NCBI GenBank assembly: GCA_041396905.1
Contig: JAWKXQ010000015.1
Span: forward strand, 8,449 to 72,448
DNA from: JACXVD01 sp020446665
GTDB lineage: Bacteria > Pseudomonadota > Alphaproteobacteria > Sphingomonadales > Sphingomonadaceae
DNA length: 64,000 nucleotides
Direction: 5' to 3'
Shown in pieces: positions 1-8,310 of this stretch. The notes under the pieces are model-generated. The model was not told where the DNA came from, ran no database searches, and worked only from the letters and a program-made list of their open reading frames with translations. Each line of letters starts with the position of its first letter. Position 1 is the first letter of the stretch. The position numbers were made by a program, and so were the translations under genes.

Positions 1-1
1 C

Positions 2-1024
2 GAAGCGACCTATCTGCTTGCCAAGAAGATGATTGAGGCCGGTGCCTGTGCGCTGCAGATCGAAAATCAGGTGTCGGATGAAAAGCAGTGCGGTCACCAG
101 GATGGCAAGGTCACTGTGCCGCATGAGGATTTCCTGCAGAAGATCCGCGCAATCCGTTATGCCTTCCTCGAACTGGGCGTGGAAGACGGGATCATTGTTG
201 CCCGCACCGACAGCCTTGGCGCTGGCCTGACCAAGCAGATCGCCTACACCACTGAAGAGGGCGATCTGGGTGACCAGTATAACAGCTTCCTCGACTGCGA
301 AGAAGTGAACCCGGCCGACATCAAGAATGGCGATGTTTTCCTCAGCCGCGAAGGCAAGCTGCTCCGTCCGAAACGCCTGCCGAGCAATCTTTACCAGTTC
401 CGCGCCGGAACGGGCGAAGACCGCTGCGTGCTGGATTGCATCACCAGCCTCCAGAACGGGGCCGACCTGCTGTGGATCGAAACCGAAAAGCCGCATATCG
501 GCCAGATCGGCGGGATGGTGAACCGCATCCGCGAAGTCATTCCCAATGCCAAGCTGGTCTATAACAACTCGCCCAGCTTCAACTGGACGCTTAATTTCCG
601 TCAGCAGGTCTTCGATATCTGGGAAGCCGAAGGCAAGGATATGTCCGCCTATGACCGGGCAAAGCTGATGAGCATCGATTACGATGGCAGCGATCTGGCC
701 ATCGAAGCTGACGAACGCATCCGCACCTTCCAGGCTGATGCAGCCCGCGAAGCTGGCATCTTCCATCACCTGATCACTCTGCCGACCTATCACACAGCAG
801 CGCTGAGCACGGATAACCTCGCCAAGCGCTACTTCGGTGAGGAAGGCATGCTGGGCTATGTTCTCAACGTCCAGCGTGAAGAAATCCGCCAGGGCATTGC
901 TTGCGTGAAGCACCAGAACATGGCGGGCAGCGACATTGGCGATGATCACAAGGAATATTTCGCCGGTGAAGCCGCACTGAAGGCGGGCGGCAAGGATAAC
1001 ACCATGAATCAGTTTGCTGCCTGA
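2..1024 (+). CDS. aceA: Isocitrate lyase, 3' part (5' end outside window)
   Basis: Cleaves isocitrate to glyoxylate and succinate, the first step of the glyoxylate bypass, in the cytoplasm. The reading frame is open from base 2, so the N-terminal part lies outside the window; 340 codons are visible of a family form of about 530 residues. The active-site signature KQCGH is present with its cysteine codon at 89-91, which is the variant I know from the long Pseudomonas-type enzymes (KKCGH in the short form). Other conserved stretches are ARTDSLGAG, the YNNSPSFNW segment and the LPTYHTAALS region. It is followed by a hairpin and then by a CitE-like lyase gene in the same direction, so the two may share an acetyl-CoA/glyoxylate context. 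The C-terminus (NQFAA) is complete. Confidence 0.95.
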   Translation, partial: EATYLLAKKMIEAGACALQIENQVSDEKQCGHQDGKVTVPHEDFLQKIRAIRYAFLELGVEDGIIVARTDSLGAGLTKQIAYTTEEGDLGDQYNSFLDCEEVNPADIKNGDVFLSREGKLLRPKRLPSNLYQFRAGTGEDRCVLDCITSLQNGADLLWIETEKPHIGQIGGMVNRIREVIPNAKLVYNNSPSFNWTLNFRQQVFDIWEAEGKDMSAYDRAKLMSIDYDGSDLAIEADERIRTFQADAAREAGIFHHLITLPTYHTAALSTDNLAKRYFGEEGMLGYVLNVQREEIRQGIACVKHQNMAGSDIGDDHKEYFAGEAALKAGGKDNTMNQFAA

Positions 1025-1073
1025 GAAAAGCAGGCAACCAGTTGGCGTAGTCGCGCTACATGCAGCTGGAGAG

Positions 1074-1111
1074 GGGAGAGCTGACCTGCACAAGCAGGTC
1101 GGCTCTTTCCC
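1074..1111 (+). terminator. Hairpin after isocitrate lyase gene
   Basis: An imperfect inverted repeat (GGGAGAGCTGACCTG, a short loop, then CAGGTCGGCTCTTTCCC) lies 50 bases after the aceA stop. The stem is long and GC-rich but there is no clear T-run after it, so it could be a terminator or a 3' mRNA-stabilising hairpin. Confidence 0.5.
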
Positions 1112-1140
1112 GTTCTGGTGCAGGTCGCTAAGCTCTAGCA

Positions 1141-2013
1141 ATGACACCAGCCTTGCGCCCCCGCCGTTCCTGCCTGTTCATGCCCGGTGCCAATGCCCGC
1201 GCGCTGGAAAAGGCGAAGAGCCTGTCCGCCGACATGGTCATTTTCGACCTTGAGGATTCGGTCGCTCCCGAGGCCAAGGAGGATGCACGTGCGGCAGTAT
1301 GCGCCGCTGTGCAGGGCGGCGGCTATGGTGCACGCGAAGTGGTGGTGCGCTGCAACGGGCTGGATACGGATTGGGGCGCACAGGATATTGCCGCTGCAGT
1401 GGCCGCCGGGCCGGACGGTGTGCTCTTGCCCAAGGTCGAAACCCCCGCGATGATCGCCGCGCTGGATGATGCGTTGGGGGCGGCGGGCGCCAAAGCGGAA
1501 TTGCCGCTATGGGTAATGATCGAAAGCCCGCTGGCGATCCTCAACCTGCCCGCTATCGCGGCCATGGGGGCAACGACCCGGCTGGCCGGTTTTGTGCTGG
1601 GGCCAAATGATCTGGCCAAGGATATGCTCGCGCAAAAAACACCGGGCCGCGACGCTTTTGCCTATGCCATGAGCATGGTCGTCACTGCTGCGCGCGCCTA
1701 TGGGCTGGTCCCGCTTGATGGCGTATTCAACGATTTCCGCGATCAGGCCGGGCTGGAAGCGGAATGTCGGCAAGGGCGGATGCTGGGCTTTGAAGGGAAG
1801 ACACTGATCCACCCGGCGCAGCTGGAGATCACCAACCGCATTTTCGCCCCTGATCCGGAGGAAGTGGAGCAGGCCCGCGAAGTGGTGGCCGCTTTTGCGG
1901 ACCCGGCCAATGCGGGCAAGGGGGTGATTTCCGTAAAGGGAAAGATGGTGGAGCTACTCCATCTTGAGCAGGCACAGCGCCTGCTGGCATTTGAAACAGC
2001 AATCAACGCTTGA
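1141..2013 (+). CDS. CitE-like HpcH/HpaI aldolase / citrate lyase beta family protein
   Basis: A 290-residue cytoplasmic C-C lyase of the citrate lyase beta / malyl-CoA lyase superfamily. Visible motifs are FMPGANARALEKA near the N-terminus, FDLEDSV with the Mg-binding acidic cluster, the WVMIESPLAILN strand, LGPNDLAKD, and GKTLIHPAQL near the end. Stand-alone CitE-like proteins act on acyl-CoA substrates such as malyl-CoA, methylmalyl-CoA or citramalyl-CoA; the substrate cannot be read from the sequence. Its place after isocitrate lyase suggests use of glyoxylate-derived CoA esters, which is inference. The ATG at 1141 gives the usual family N-terminus (RPRRSCLFMPG). Confidence 0.88.
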   Translation: MTPALRPRRSCLFMPGANARALEKAKSLSADMVIFDLEDSVAPEAKEDARAAVCAAVQGGGYGAREVVVRCNGLDTDWGAQDIAAAVAAGPDGVLLPKVETPAMIAALDDALGAAGAKAELPLWVMIESPLAILNLPAIAAMGATTRLAGFVLGPNDLAKDMLAQKTPGRDAFAYAMSMVVTAARAYGLVPLDGVFNDFRDQAGLEAECRQGRMLGFEGKTLIHPAQLEITNRIFAPDPEEVEQAREVVAAFADPANAGKGVISVKGKMVELLHLEQAQRLLAFETAINA

Positions 2014-2038
2014 TTCGCGCCATATTATGCCCATTTCC

Positions 2039-2066
2039 GTTTCCGTAAGCGGAAACCATCTTACGG
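2039..2066 (+). promoter_or_regulatory. Two overlapping inverted repeats upstream of the thiolase operon
   Basis: A perfect 7-bp stem with a 4-base loop (GTTTCCG TAAG CGGAAAC, 2039-2056) overlaps a second perfect inverted repeat (CCGTAAG at 2043-2049 with CTTACGG at 2060-2066). The two stems are mutually exclusive. The spot is 26 bases after the CitE-like gene and 125 bases before the thiolase start, so it could be a repressor operator of the beta-oxidation operon or a transcript end. Confidence 0.35.
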
Positions 2067-2190
2067 CTGACACAATCTGCCGCTACGGCATGCTGGATTG
2101 CGCAGATGCCGTTTGCAATTGCCGCCTGATACTGCTTGATCACTGGCCTGAATTCGCCGAATTCACGGCCCCATCCGGATGAGGAATGCC

Positions 2191-3399
2191 ATGACAGAAG
2201 CCTATATTTTCGATCATGTCCGCACTGCGCGCGGCAAGGGGCGCGCCGATGGTGCGCTGCATGAAGTGACCCCGCTGGAACTCTCCACGCAGGTGCTGCA
2301 GGCGCTGCGTGATCGGAACGAGCTCGATACGTCGTTGGTCGATGATGTGGCCTTTGGCTGCGTCTCCCCGGTGGGTGAACAAGGCGCGGTCGTCTCGCGC
2401 ACGGCGGTGCTCAATGCAGGCTATGCGGAAACGACCTCTGCCATTCAGGTGAACCGTTTCTGTGGTTCAGGTCTGGAAGCGGTGAATATTGCCGCGGCCA
2501 AGGTGATTTCCGGCGAAGCTGACATGGCGATTGGCGGCGGTGTGGAAAGCATGAGCCGCGTTCCGATGGGCAGTGATGGCGGCGCATGGCCGACCGATCC
2601 GCAATCCGCCTTCCACAATTATTTCGTGCCGCAGGGCATCAGCGCCGATCTGATCGCCACCAAATATGGCTTCAGCCGCGATGATGTGGATGCCTATGCG
2701 GTGGAAAGCCACAAGCGCGCTCATGCCGCATGGGAAGAGGGCCGCTTTGCCAATTCCGTGCTGGCGGTGAAGGACCGGATTGGCCTCACGCTGCTGGACC
2801 GGGACGAGACGATCCGCCCGCAAACCGATATGCAATCGCTGGCAGCGCTCAACCTTTCCTTTGCCGGACTGGGCAAGATGCCGGGCTTCGACAGTGTGGC
2901 CCAGCTGCGTTACCCCGAGGTGGAGAAGATCAACCACGTCCACCATGCGGGCAACAGCTCGGGCATTGTCGATGGCTCTGCAGGTGTTCTGATCGGCAGC
3001 AAGGAAGCGGGCGAACGCGCTGGGCTCAAGCCGCGGGCGCGAATTCGCGCGATGGCATCGATCGGGTCGGAACCGACGATCATGCTGACCGGTCCTGAAT
3101 TCGTGACGCAGAAAGTGCTCAGCCGCGCCGGTATGGAGGTCGGCGATATCGACCTCTATGAACTCAACGAAGCCTTCGCCAGCGTGGTTCTGCGTTACAT
3201 GCAGGCGCTCAATATCGATCATGGCAATATCAATGTGAATGGCGGCGCGATTGCGATGGGCCATCCGCTGGGTGCGACCGGGGCGATGATCCTTGGCACA
3301 GTGCTCGACGAGCTGGAGCGCAGCGGCAAGGAAACTGCGCTTGCCTCGCTGTGCATCGGTGCGGGTATGGGCACCGCCACCATCATTGAACGCGTTTGA
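2191..3399 (+). CDS. fadA: Thiolase (acetyl-CoA C-acyltransferase)
   Basis: Degradative-type thiolase, cleaving 3-ketoacyl-CoA with CoA in the last step of beta-oxidation. With the start at 2191 it has 402 residues. The nucleophile cysteine is Cys91 (RFCGSGLEA), the catalytic histidine His358 (AMGHPLGATG) and the second cysteine Cys388 (CIGAGMGTA). An upstream in-frame ATG at 2179 exists, but the GAGGAA ribosome site at 2181-2186 is placed for 2191. It lies 20 bases before the FadJ-type gene and surely shares its operon, which supports a fatty-acid role over an acetoacetyl-CoA-only role. Chain-length preference cannot be judged. Confidence 0.92.
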   Translation: MTEAYIFDHVRTARGKGRADGALHEVTPLELSTQVLQALRDRNELDTSLVDDVAFGCVSPVGEQGAVVSRTAVLNAGYAETTSAIQVNRFCGSGLEAVNIAAAKVISGEADMAIGGGVESMSRVPMGSDGGAWPTDPQSAFHNYFVPQGISADLIATKYGFSRDDVDAYAVESHKRAHAAWEEGRFANSVLAVKDRIGLTLLDRDETIRPQTDMQSLAALNLSFAGLGKMPGFDSVAQLRYPEVEKINHVHHAGNSSGIVDGSAGVLIGSKEAGERAGLKPRARIRAMASIGSEPTIMLTGPEFVTQKVLSRAGMEVGDIDLYELNEAFASVVLRYMQALNIDHGNINVNGGAIAMGHPLGATGAMILGTVLDELERSGKETALASLCIGAGMGTATIIERV

Positions 3400-3419
3400 G
3401 CAGGATTGAGGAACAAGAC

Positions 3420-5615
3420 ATGAGCTACACCACCTTTAGCGTTGAAACCGACGCAGACGGTATCGCCCTCGTCACGATCGACCTGCCGGGCGAGACCATG
3501 AATGTCTGGAACGAAGCGCTGATCGAGGAATTCGAAGCCTTCACCGATGCGTTTCTCGCAGATGATGCGATGAAAGGCGCGGTGATTACGTCGGGCAAGA
3601 AGACCGGCTTCCTCGCCGGGGCAGACGTCCGCATGTTTGGCCGCCGCAAGATCGCGCTGGACAAGGAATCCTTTGATAGCACCGCCCGGTTGAGCCGTGC
3701 CCTGCGCCGCCTCGAAACCGGCGGCCACAGTGCCAAGGCGATTGCCAAGGAAGGCGCCAAGGCCAAGCCGGTTGCCTGCGCACTGGAAGGGCTGGCGCTG
3801 GGCGGCGGTCTCGAACTCGCGCTGGCCTGCCATTATCGCGTGGTGGCCGATAATCCGAAGATCCAGTTGGGTGTGCCAGAGGTCCAGATCGGTCTGCTGC
3901 CGGGTGCTGGCGGCACACAGCGATTGCCGCGCCTGATGGGGCTGCAGGCTGCCGCGATGATGATCATGCAGGGCCAGCCGGTTGCTCCGCAGCAGGCAAA
4001 GGCGCAGAATATCGTCCATGAAGTGGTGGCGCCCGGCAAGACGGTCGAAGCGGCCATGACCTGGGTGAAAGCCAACCCACAGGTGCTTGCGCCGTGGGAT
4101 CAGAAGGGCTTCAAATTCCCCGGCGGTGCCGGTGCGATGAACCCGGCGGGCCTGCAATTCTACATGGGCGGCAACGCCATGGCTCTGGCCCAGTCGCGTG
4201 ACAATTATCCGGCGATCAAGGCGATCATGTCCTGCCTTTATGAAGGCAGCAATCTGCCCTTTGACAAGGCGCTGGAAGTGGAAGTGAAATATTTCCTCAC
4301 CCTGCTGGCCGGGCCGGTATCCAAGAACATGATCCGCTCGCTCTTCGTCAACAAGCAGGCGCTGGAGAAAGGCGCAGCACGCCCGGCAGACGTGCCCGCG
4401 CTTGATCTGAAGAAGGTTGGCGTGCTCGGCGCGGGCCTGATGGGCTCGGGCATCACCCATGTAACCGTCAAGGGCGGCATGGATGTGGTCGTGCTTGACC
4501 GGTCAGATGAAGATGCGGCCAAGGCCGTCGCCTATTCGAAGAAGATCGTCGACAAGAATGTCGCCAAGGGCAAGATGACGCAGGAACAGGCGGATGCCTT
4601 CATGGCGAAAATCACGCCGACGACTGACTATGCGATGCTGGCAGATTGCGATCTGGTGATCGAGGCGGTGTTCGAACTGCCCGATGTGAAGAAGGATGTG
4701 ATCGAGAAGGCAGAAGCGGCGATCCGTCCCGATGTGATCCTGGCCTCCAACACCTCGACCATTCCGATTGGCAATCTGGCGAAATTCTCCAGCCACCCGG
4801 ACAAGTTCATCGGCATGCATTTCTTCTCCCCGGTGGAGCGTATGCCGCTGCTGGAAATCATCCCGCATGAAGGGACCGGCGATGCCGCGCTGGCGGCTGC
4901 GTTTGATTACAACAAGCGCATTCGCAAGACGCCGATCGTGGTCAAGGATGTGCGCGGTTTCTACACCAATCAGGTGGTGCCGCCCTATCTCGGCGAAGCA
5001 GTGCATATGGTGATGGAAGGGATCAGCCCTGCGCTGATCGAGAATGTCGCCAAGAATATGGGTATGCCTATCGGCCCGCTGGCGCTGATGGACGAAACCA
5101 CGCTCAAGCTGGGCGCGGATATCCTCAAATCGACCAAGCAGGAAATGGGCGATGCCTATGTCCCGAGCGGGCTGGAGCCGTTCTATGAATTGATGGTCGA
5201 TCAGCTGGGCCGCTCTGGCCGCCGTTTTGGCAAGGGCTTTTACGACTATGCAGAAGACGGCAAACGCCTGGGCTTGTGGCAGGGAATGGCAGATCATTAT
5301 GCGCCAGCGGACCCGCAGCCCAGCGCAGAGGAAGTGAAAGAGCGGCTGCTCTATGCGCAGCTGGTGCCTGCCGCGCGTTGCTATGCCGATGGTGTGGTGC
5401 ACGATCCGCAAAGCGCGGATTTGGGCGCGATCCTTGGCTGGGGCTTCCCCCCCTATATGGGCGGCCCGCTGGCACATATCGACACGATTGGTGCGAGCGC
5501 GTTCGTCTCTGTCGCAGATCGGCTGGCGCAGCAGCATGGCCATCGTTTTGCCGTGCCGGACATGTTCCGCGACATGGCGGCGAGTGCAGGCACGCTTTAC
5601 AAGGCGGCTGCGTAA
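3420..5615 (+). CDS. fadJ: Bifunctional enoyl-CoA hydratase / 3-hydroxyacyl-CoA dehydrogenase
   Basis: A 731-residue FadB/FadJ-type trifunctional-family alpha subunit. The N-terminal crotonase domain shows GLALGGGLELALACHYRV and the catalytic-Glu region PEVQIGLLPGAGGTQR. From about residue 330 a Rossmann fold begins (KKVGVLGAGLMGSGI) followed by the dehydrogenase signature (HFFSPVERMPLLEII) and two C-terminal HAD helical domains (DEVRGFYTNQ-like VRGFYTNQVV, then RRFGKGFYDY). It would hydrate enoyl-CoA and oxidise 3-hydroxyacyl-CoA with NAD, passing product to the adjacent thiolase. ATG 3420 is preferred over the upstream TTG at 3396 because GAGGAA sits at 3408-3413 with six bases of spacing. 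FadB versus FadJ assignment is not certain. Confidence 0.92.
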   Translation: MSYTTFSVETDADGIALVTIDLPGETMNVWNEALIEEFEAFTDAFLADDAMKGAVITSGKKTGFLAGADVRMFGRRKIALDKESFDSTARLSRALRRLETGGHSAKAIAKEGAKAKPVACALEGLALGGGLELALACHYRVVADNPKIQLGVPEVQIGLLPGAGGTQRLPRLMGLQAAAMMIMQGQPVAPQQAKAQNIVHEVVAPGKTVEAAMTWVKANPQVLAPWDQKGFKFPGGAGAMNPAGLQFYMGGNAMALAQSRDNYPAIKAIMSCLYEGSNLPFDKALEVEVKYFLTLLAGPVSKNMIRSLFVNKQALEKGAARPADVPALDLKKVGVLGAGLMGSGITHVTVKGGMDVVVLDRSDEDAAKAVAYSKKIVDKNVAKGKMTQEQADAFMAKITPTTDYAMLADCDLVIEAVFELPDVKKDVIEKAEAAIRPDVILASNTSTIPIGNLAKFSSHPDKFIGMHFFSPVERMPLLEIIPHEGTGDAALAAAFDYNKRIRKTPIVVKDVRGFYTNQVVPPYLGEAVHMVMEGISPALIENVAKNMGMPIGPLALMDETTLKLGADILKSTKQEMGDAYVPSGLEPFYELMVDQLGRSGRRFGKGFYDYAEDGKRLGLWQGMADHYAPADPQPSAEEVKERLLYAQLVPAARCYADGVVHDPQSADLGAILGWGFPPYMGGPLAHIDTIGASAFVSVADRLAQQHGHRFAVPDMFRDMAASAGTLYKAAA

Positions 5616-5639
5616 CTTTGAGCGTTGCTGATGTGAATT

Positions 5640-5677
5640 GGCGGAGTGCCCCCCGGGGGCGCTCCGCCATTTTCTTT
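5640..5677 (+). terminator. Rho-independent terminator after fadJ
   Basis: GGCGGAGTGCCCCC paired with GGGGGCGCTCCGCC (5640-5668) followed by ATTTTCTTT. It lies between convergent genes and ends 9 bases before the yhhQ stop codon, so it may serve both directions. Confidence 0.75.
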
Positions 5678-5685
5678 ACCTGGCC

Positions 5686-6345
5686 TCAGTCCAGCCTCTT
5701 CGCTAACCCTACCGCCAGCATGATCAGTGGCGGCACGACGAGGAAGGACAGGACCACCTTGGCCAGCACCTGCCCCAGCATCAGATCTGCAATGGGGAAG
5801 GAGCCATAAAAGGCCAGCGTGATGAAGATCACCGAATCCAGCGCCTGGCTCAGTGCCGAGGCAATCCCGCCGCGCAGCATCATCCAAATGCCGTTATAGG
5901 CCCCGCTGGCATTCTTGCCCCGCAAGGCATCGAAGATCCACACATTGAGCAGCAGGGAAACGCCATAGGCGACCGGCCCGGCGGCCATGATCCGCGGCGT
6001 GCTGGACAGTACCCGCTCAAACGCTGCCAGATTTTCTGGCGGCATGTCCTTCGACGCAGGCAGGCTCAGCACCAGCGCGATCAGGCCGATGGAAACGGCC
6101 AGCGGCAGGAAGCCCCACAACACCAGCCGGTCTGCTGTTTTGCGTCCGTAAAGCTGGGCGATTGCGCTGGACAGCACAACCAGCAGCAGAAAGGCGAAAA
6201 TCCCCGCTTCCACGGCCAACTGGCCAAAGGCAACCTGCTTGAACGCCAGCACACCGGCGATCACGGTCATGCCGCCATAGAGCATGCTCAATATGAACAG
6301 GGGACGGGGGATGCCCGGCAGCGCGGGGCCTGGTGTCTCGGTCAT
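5686..6345 (-). CDS. yhhQ: Queuosine precursor transporter (YhhQ/QPTR family)
   Basis: A 219-residue integral membrane protein with about six hydrophobic segments. The family (VUT/QPTR, formerly DUF165) imports the 7-deazaguanine precursors of tRNA queuosine. Family-like features are the early FxxSMLYGGMTVI helix, the conserved ALRGKNA loop and the late LDSVIFITLAFYG helix, where the D-S pair lies within the membrane. The gene is alone on the minus strand between the fadJ terminator and a divergent oxygenase gene. The assignment rests on helix pattern and these motifs; no queuosine biosynthesis genes are visible nearby. Confidence 0.8.
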   Translation of the reverse strand: MTETPGPALPGIPRPLFILSMLYGGMTVIAGVLAFKQVAFGQLAVEAGIFAFLLLVVLSSAIAQLYGRKTADRLVLWGFLPLAVSIGLIALVLSLPASKDMPPENLAAFERVLSSTPRIMAAGPVAYGVSLLLNVWIFDALRGKNASGAYNGIWMMLRGGIASALSQALDSVIFITLAFYGSFPIADLMLGQVLAKVVLSFLVVPPLIMLAVGLAKRLD

Positions 6346-6504
6346 GGACGAGGCTTATTCCGAATACGCCGGAATGGGAAGCAGGAAGGATGCGTTGTTT
6401 GATCTATACCAAACAGCCCCTTGTCTATCACTGCTAAGCGCGCGAAAGACCAAGAATTAGTTAGGACGGCCTGTGCGCCGGTCCCCGCCGACAAAGGTTT
6501 CTGA

Positions 6505-7434
6505 ATGTCCGACATTGCATCCGTTTCGCTTGCCCAGCCGCTGGAGAATATTTCCGAAGAACTGGGCCGCAGCTTTTCCGAATATGGCTTCGCCGTAATC
6601 CGCGACCACGGCATCCCGCAGGAGCTGATTGCCCGCGCGGAAGAAATGAGCCGCGCTTTCTTTGCGCTGCCGACCGGGATCAAGCAGGCCTATCATATCC
6701 CCGGCGGAGGTGGTGCACGTGGCTACACCCCGTTTGGCACGGAGAAGGCAAAGGATGCCGAAATCTTCGACCTCAAGGAATTCTGGCATGTCGGGCGAAG
6801 CCTGCCTGACGGGCATCCCCTGTCAGACTATATGCCGCCCAATATCTGGCCGGGCGAGATCGAGGGTTTCCGGGAGACCTTTGAAACGCTCTATGCCGAA
6901 TTCGAAAAGGCGGGTGACCGGGTGCTGCGCGCCATCGCGATTCATTTGGGTCTGGCGGAGGACTGGTTCGTTCCCACAGTGGAAGACGGCAATTCCGTGA
7001 TGCGCCTGCTCCATTACCCCCCGCTGCCGAAGGATGCGCCTGATGGTGCCGTGCGTGCCGCGGAACATGGGGATATCAATACCATTACGCTGCTGCTGGG
7101 TGCGGAAGAGGCCGGGCTGGAACTGCGCAACCGGCAGGGCGAATGGATCCCGGTCAAGCCGCCGCAGGGGGCGCTCGCTGTCAATATTGGCGACATGCTC
7201 GACCGGCTGACCAACTCGAAATTGCGGTCCACCAATCACCGTGTGGTCAATCCGGTCGGCGCGGCAAAGGATCGTGCGCGCTTTTCCATGCCGTTCTTCC
7301 TGCATTTCCGGCCTGATTTCATGATCGAAACGCTGCCATCCTGTATCGACCCGGCCATGCCCGATGCGCATCCGGAGCCGATCTCCAGCCATGATTTCCT
7401 GCTGCAGCGCCTGCGCGAGATAAATCTCGCCTGA
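6505..7434 (+). CDS. Isopenicillin-N-synthase-family 2OG-Fe(II) oxygenase
   Basis: A 309-residue non-haem iron dioxygenase. The N-terminal DIOX_N region carries GFAVIRDHGIP and the typical acceptor-loop GARGYTPFG; the C-terminal jelly-roll carries the iron triad as HGD (EHGDINTIT) and a distal His in STNHRVVNP, with the 2-oxoglutarate anchor in RFSMPFF. Bacterial members act on small molecules and most are uncharacterised; the substrate cannot be inferred. It stands alone after a 160-base divergent spacer from yhhQ and 51 bases before a TonB-like gene. Confidence 0.88.
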   Translation: MSDIASVSLAQPLENISEELGRSFSEYGFAVIRDHGIPQELIARAEEMSRAFFALPTGIKQAYHIPGGGGARGYTPFGTEKAKDAEIFDLKEFWHVGRSLPDGHPLSDYMPPNIWPGEIEGFRETFETLYAEFEKAGDRVLRAIAIHLGLAEDWFVPTVEDGNSVMRLLHYPPLPKDAPDGAVRAAEHGDINTITLLLGAEEAGLELRNRQGEWIPVKPPQGALAVNIGDMLDRLTNSKLRSTNHRVVNPVGAAKDRARFSMPFFLHFRPDFMIETLPSCIDPAMPDAHPEPISSHDFLLQRLREINLA

Positions 7435-7485
7435 TAGGGAAATGGGGGGCATTCCCTTTCGTGCCGAATGGGTTAAATTGCGCAG

Positions 7486-8220
7486 ATGGAGAGCGAACCG
7501 ACCCGCTATGCTGACCGGCGCAAGCCGCTCAGCATCCCCCGGCTGATCCTGATCGGCCTGCTGCATCTGTTTGCCATTTACGCTCTGGCGCGGGCCTTCG
7601 CCCCGGATTTTGTCGCGCCAGTCGAACGTGAAGTGCTGTCGACTTTCTCTGTCACCGTCACCACGCCGGAAGAGCCACCGGAAGAGGCGGAGCCGCTGCC
7701 CGATGAAGGGGCAGCAGGCGAAGCGGGCAAGCAGGCCGTGCCCAAGCCGGTGACGGCGGAAAAACCGAAGATCAAGGTGAAGGAAGACAAGCCCGTGCCG
7801 CGCGCATCCTCCACCGGCGCCGCGAATAATTCTGGCGCGCGGGACCAGGGCGATGGCACCGGCGCTGCGGGTGACGGGATGGGAACAGGATCGGGCCGGG
7901 GTGGCGGCGGGCAGGGCGGCATTGCCGTGACCAAGCCGGTCAAGATCGCCGGAGACATCAATTCCGCGCGCGATTTCCCTGTGCCCGCAGGCGGACGCGA
8001 GGCGCGCTTTGGCAATCAGGTGATTGTTTACATGACCGTCGGCGTCGATGGCCGGGCCTCCAATTGCCGGATCCAGAAACCCAGCGGTGATCCGGAGGCT
8101 GACCGTATCGTCTGCCAGCTGGCGGTGGAACGATTCCGCTTCAAACCGGCGACCAATGCCGATGGCAATCCGGTTCCGGCCACCTATGGCTGGCAACAGC
8201 AATGGTTTGCTGCGAAGTGA
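7486..8220 (+). CDS. TonB-like energy transducer
   Basis: A 244-residue periplasm-spanning protein. A short cytoplasmic N-terminus and one membrane helix (about residues 16-36, LILIGLLHLFAIYALA) are followed by an acidic/Pro/Lys-rich linker, a Gly-rich stretch (GTGSGRGGGGQGG) and a C-terminal TonB-type domain with the NCRIQKPSGDPEADRIVC motif and RFRFKPA. TonB proteins transmit proton-motive force from ExbBD to outer-membrane receptors. No exbB/exbD or receptor gene is adjacent, so its partners are unknown. The Gly-rich linker in place of the usual Pro-Lys repeats is somewhat unusual. Confidence 0.8.
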   Translation: MESEPTRYADRRKPLSIPRLILIGLLHLFAIYALARAFAPDFVAPVEREVLSTFSVTVTTPEEPPEEAEPLPDEGAAGEAGKQAVPKPVTAEKPKIKVKEDKPVPRASSTGAANNSGARDQGDGTGAAGDGMGTGSGRGGGGQGGIAVTKPVKIAGDINSARDFPVPAGGREARFGNQVIVYMTVGVDGRASNCRIQKPSGDPEADRIVCQLAVERFRFKPATNADGNPVPATYGWQQQWFAAK

Positions 8221-8310
8221 ACTGGATTGGGGCGGTTATCAGGAATTTCCTTGCGTAACCTGTTTGCAATGGCGAAGGCCTAGCGCCTCTGTCGTAGCGT
8301 AACATGACCA

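Noticed and set aside
3219..4460. A 413-codon minus-strand frame opposite thiolase and fadJ.
   Set aside because: His/Arg-rich antisense shadow of conserved enzyme genes.
6823..8202. A 459-codon minus-strand frame opposite the oxygenase and TonB-like genes.
   Set aside because: It spans two genes and the spacer between them antisense, with no recognisable domain.
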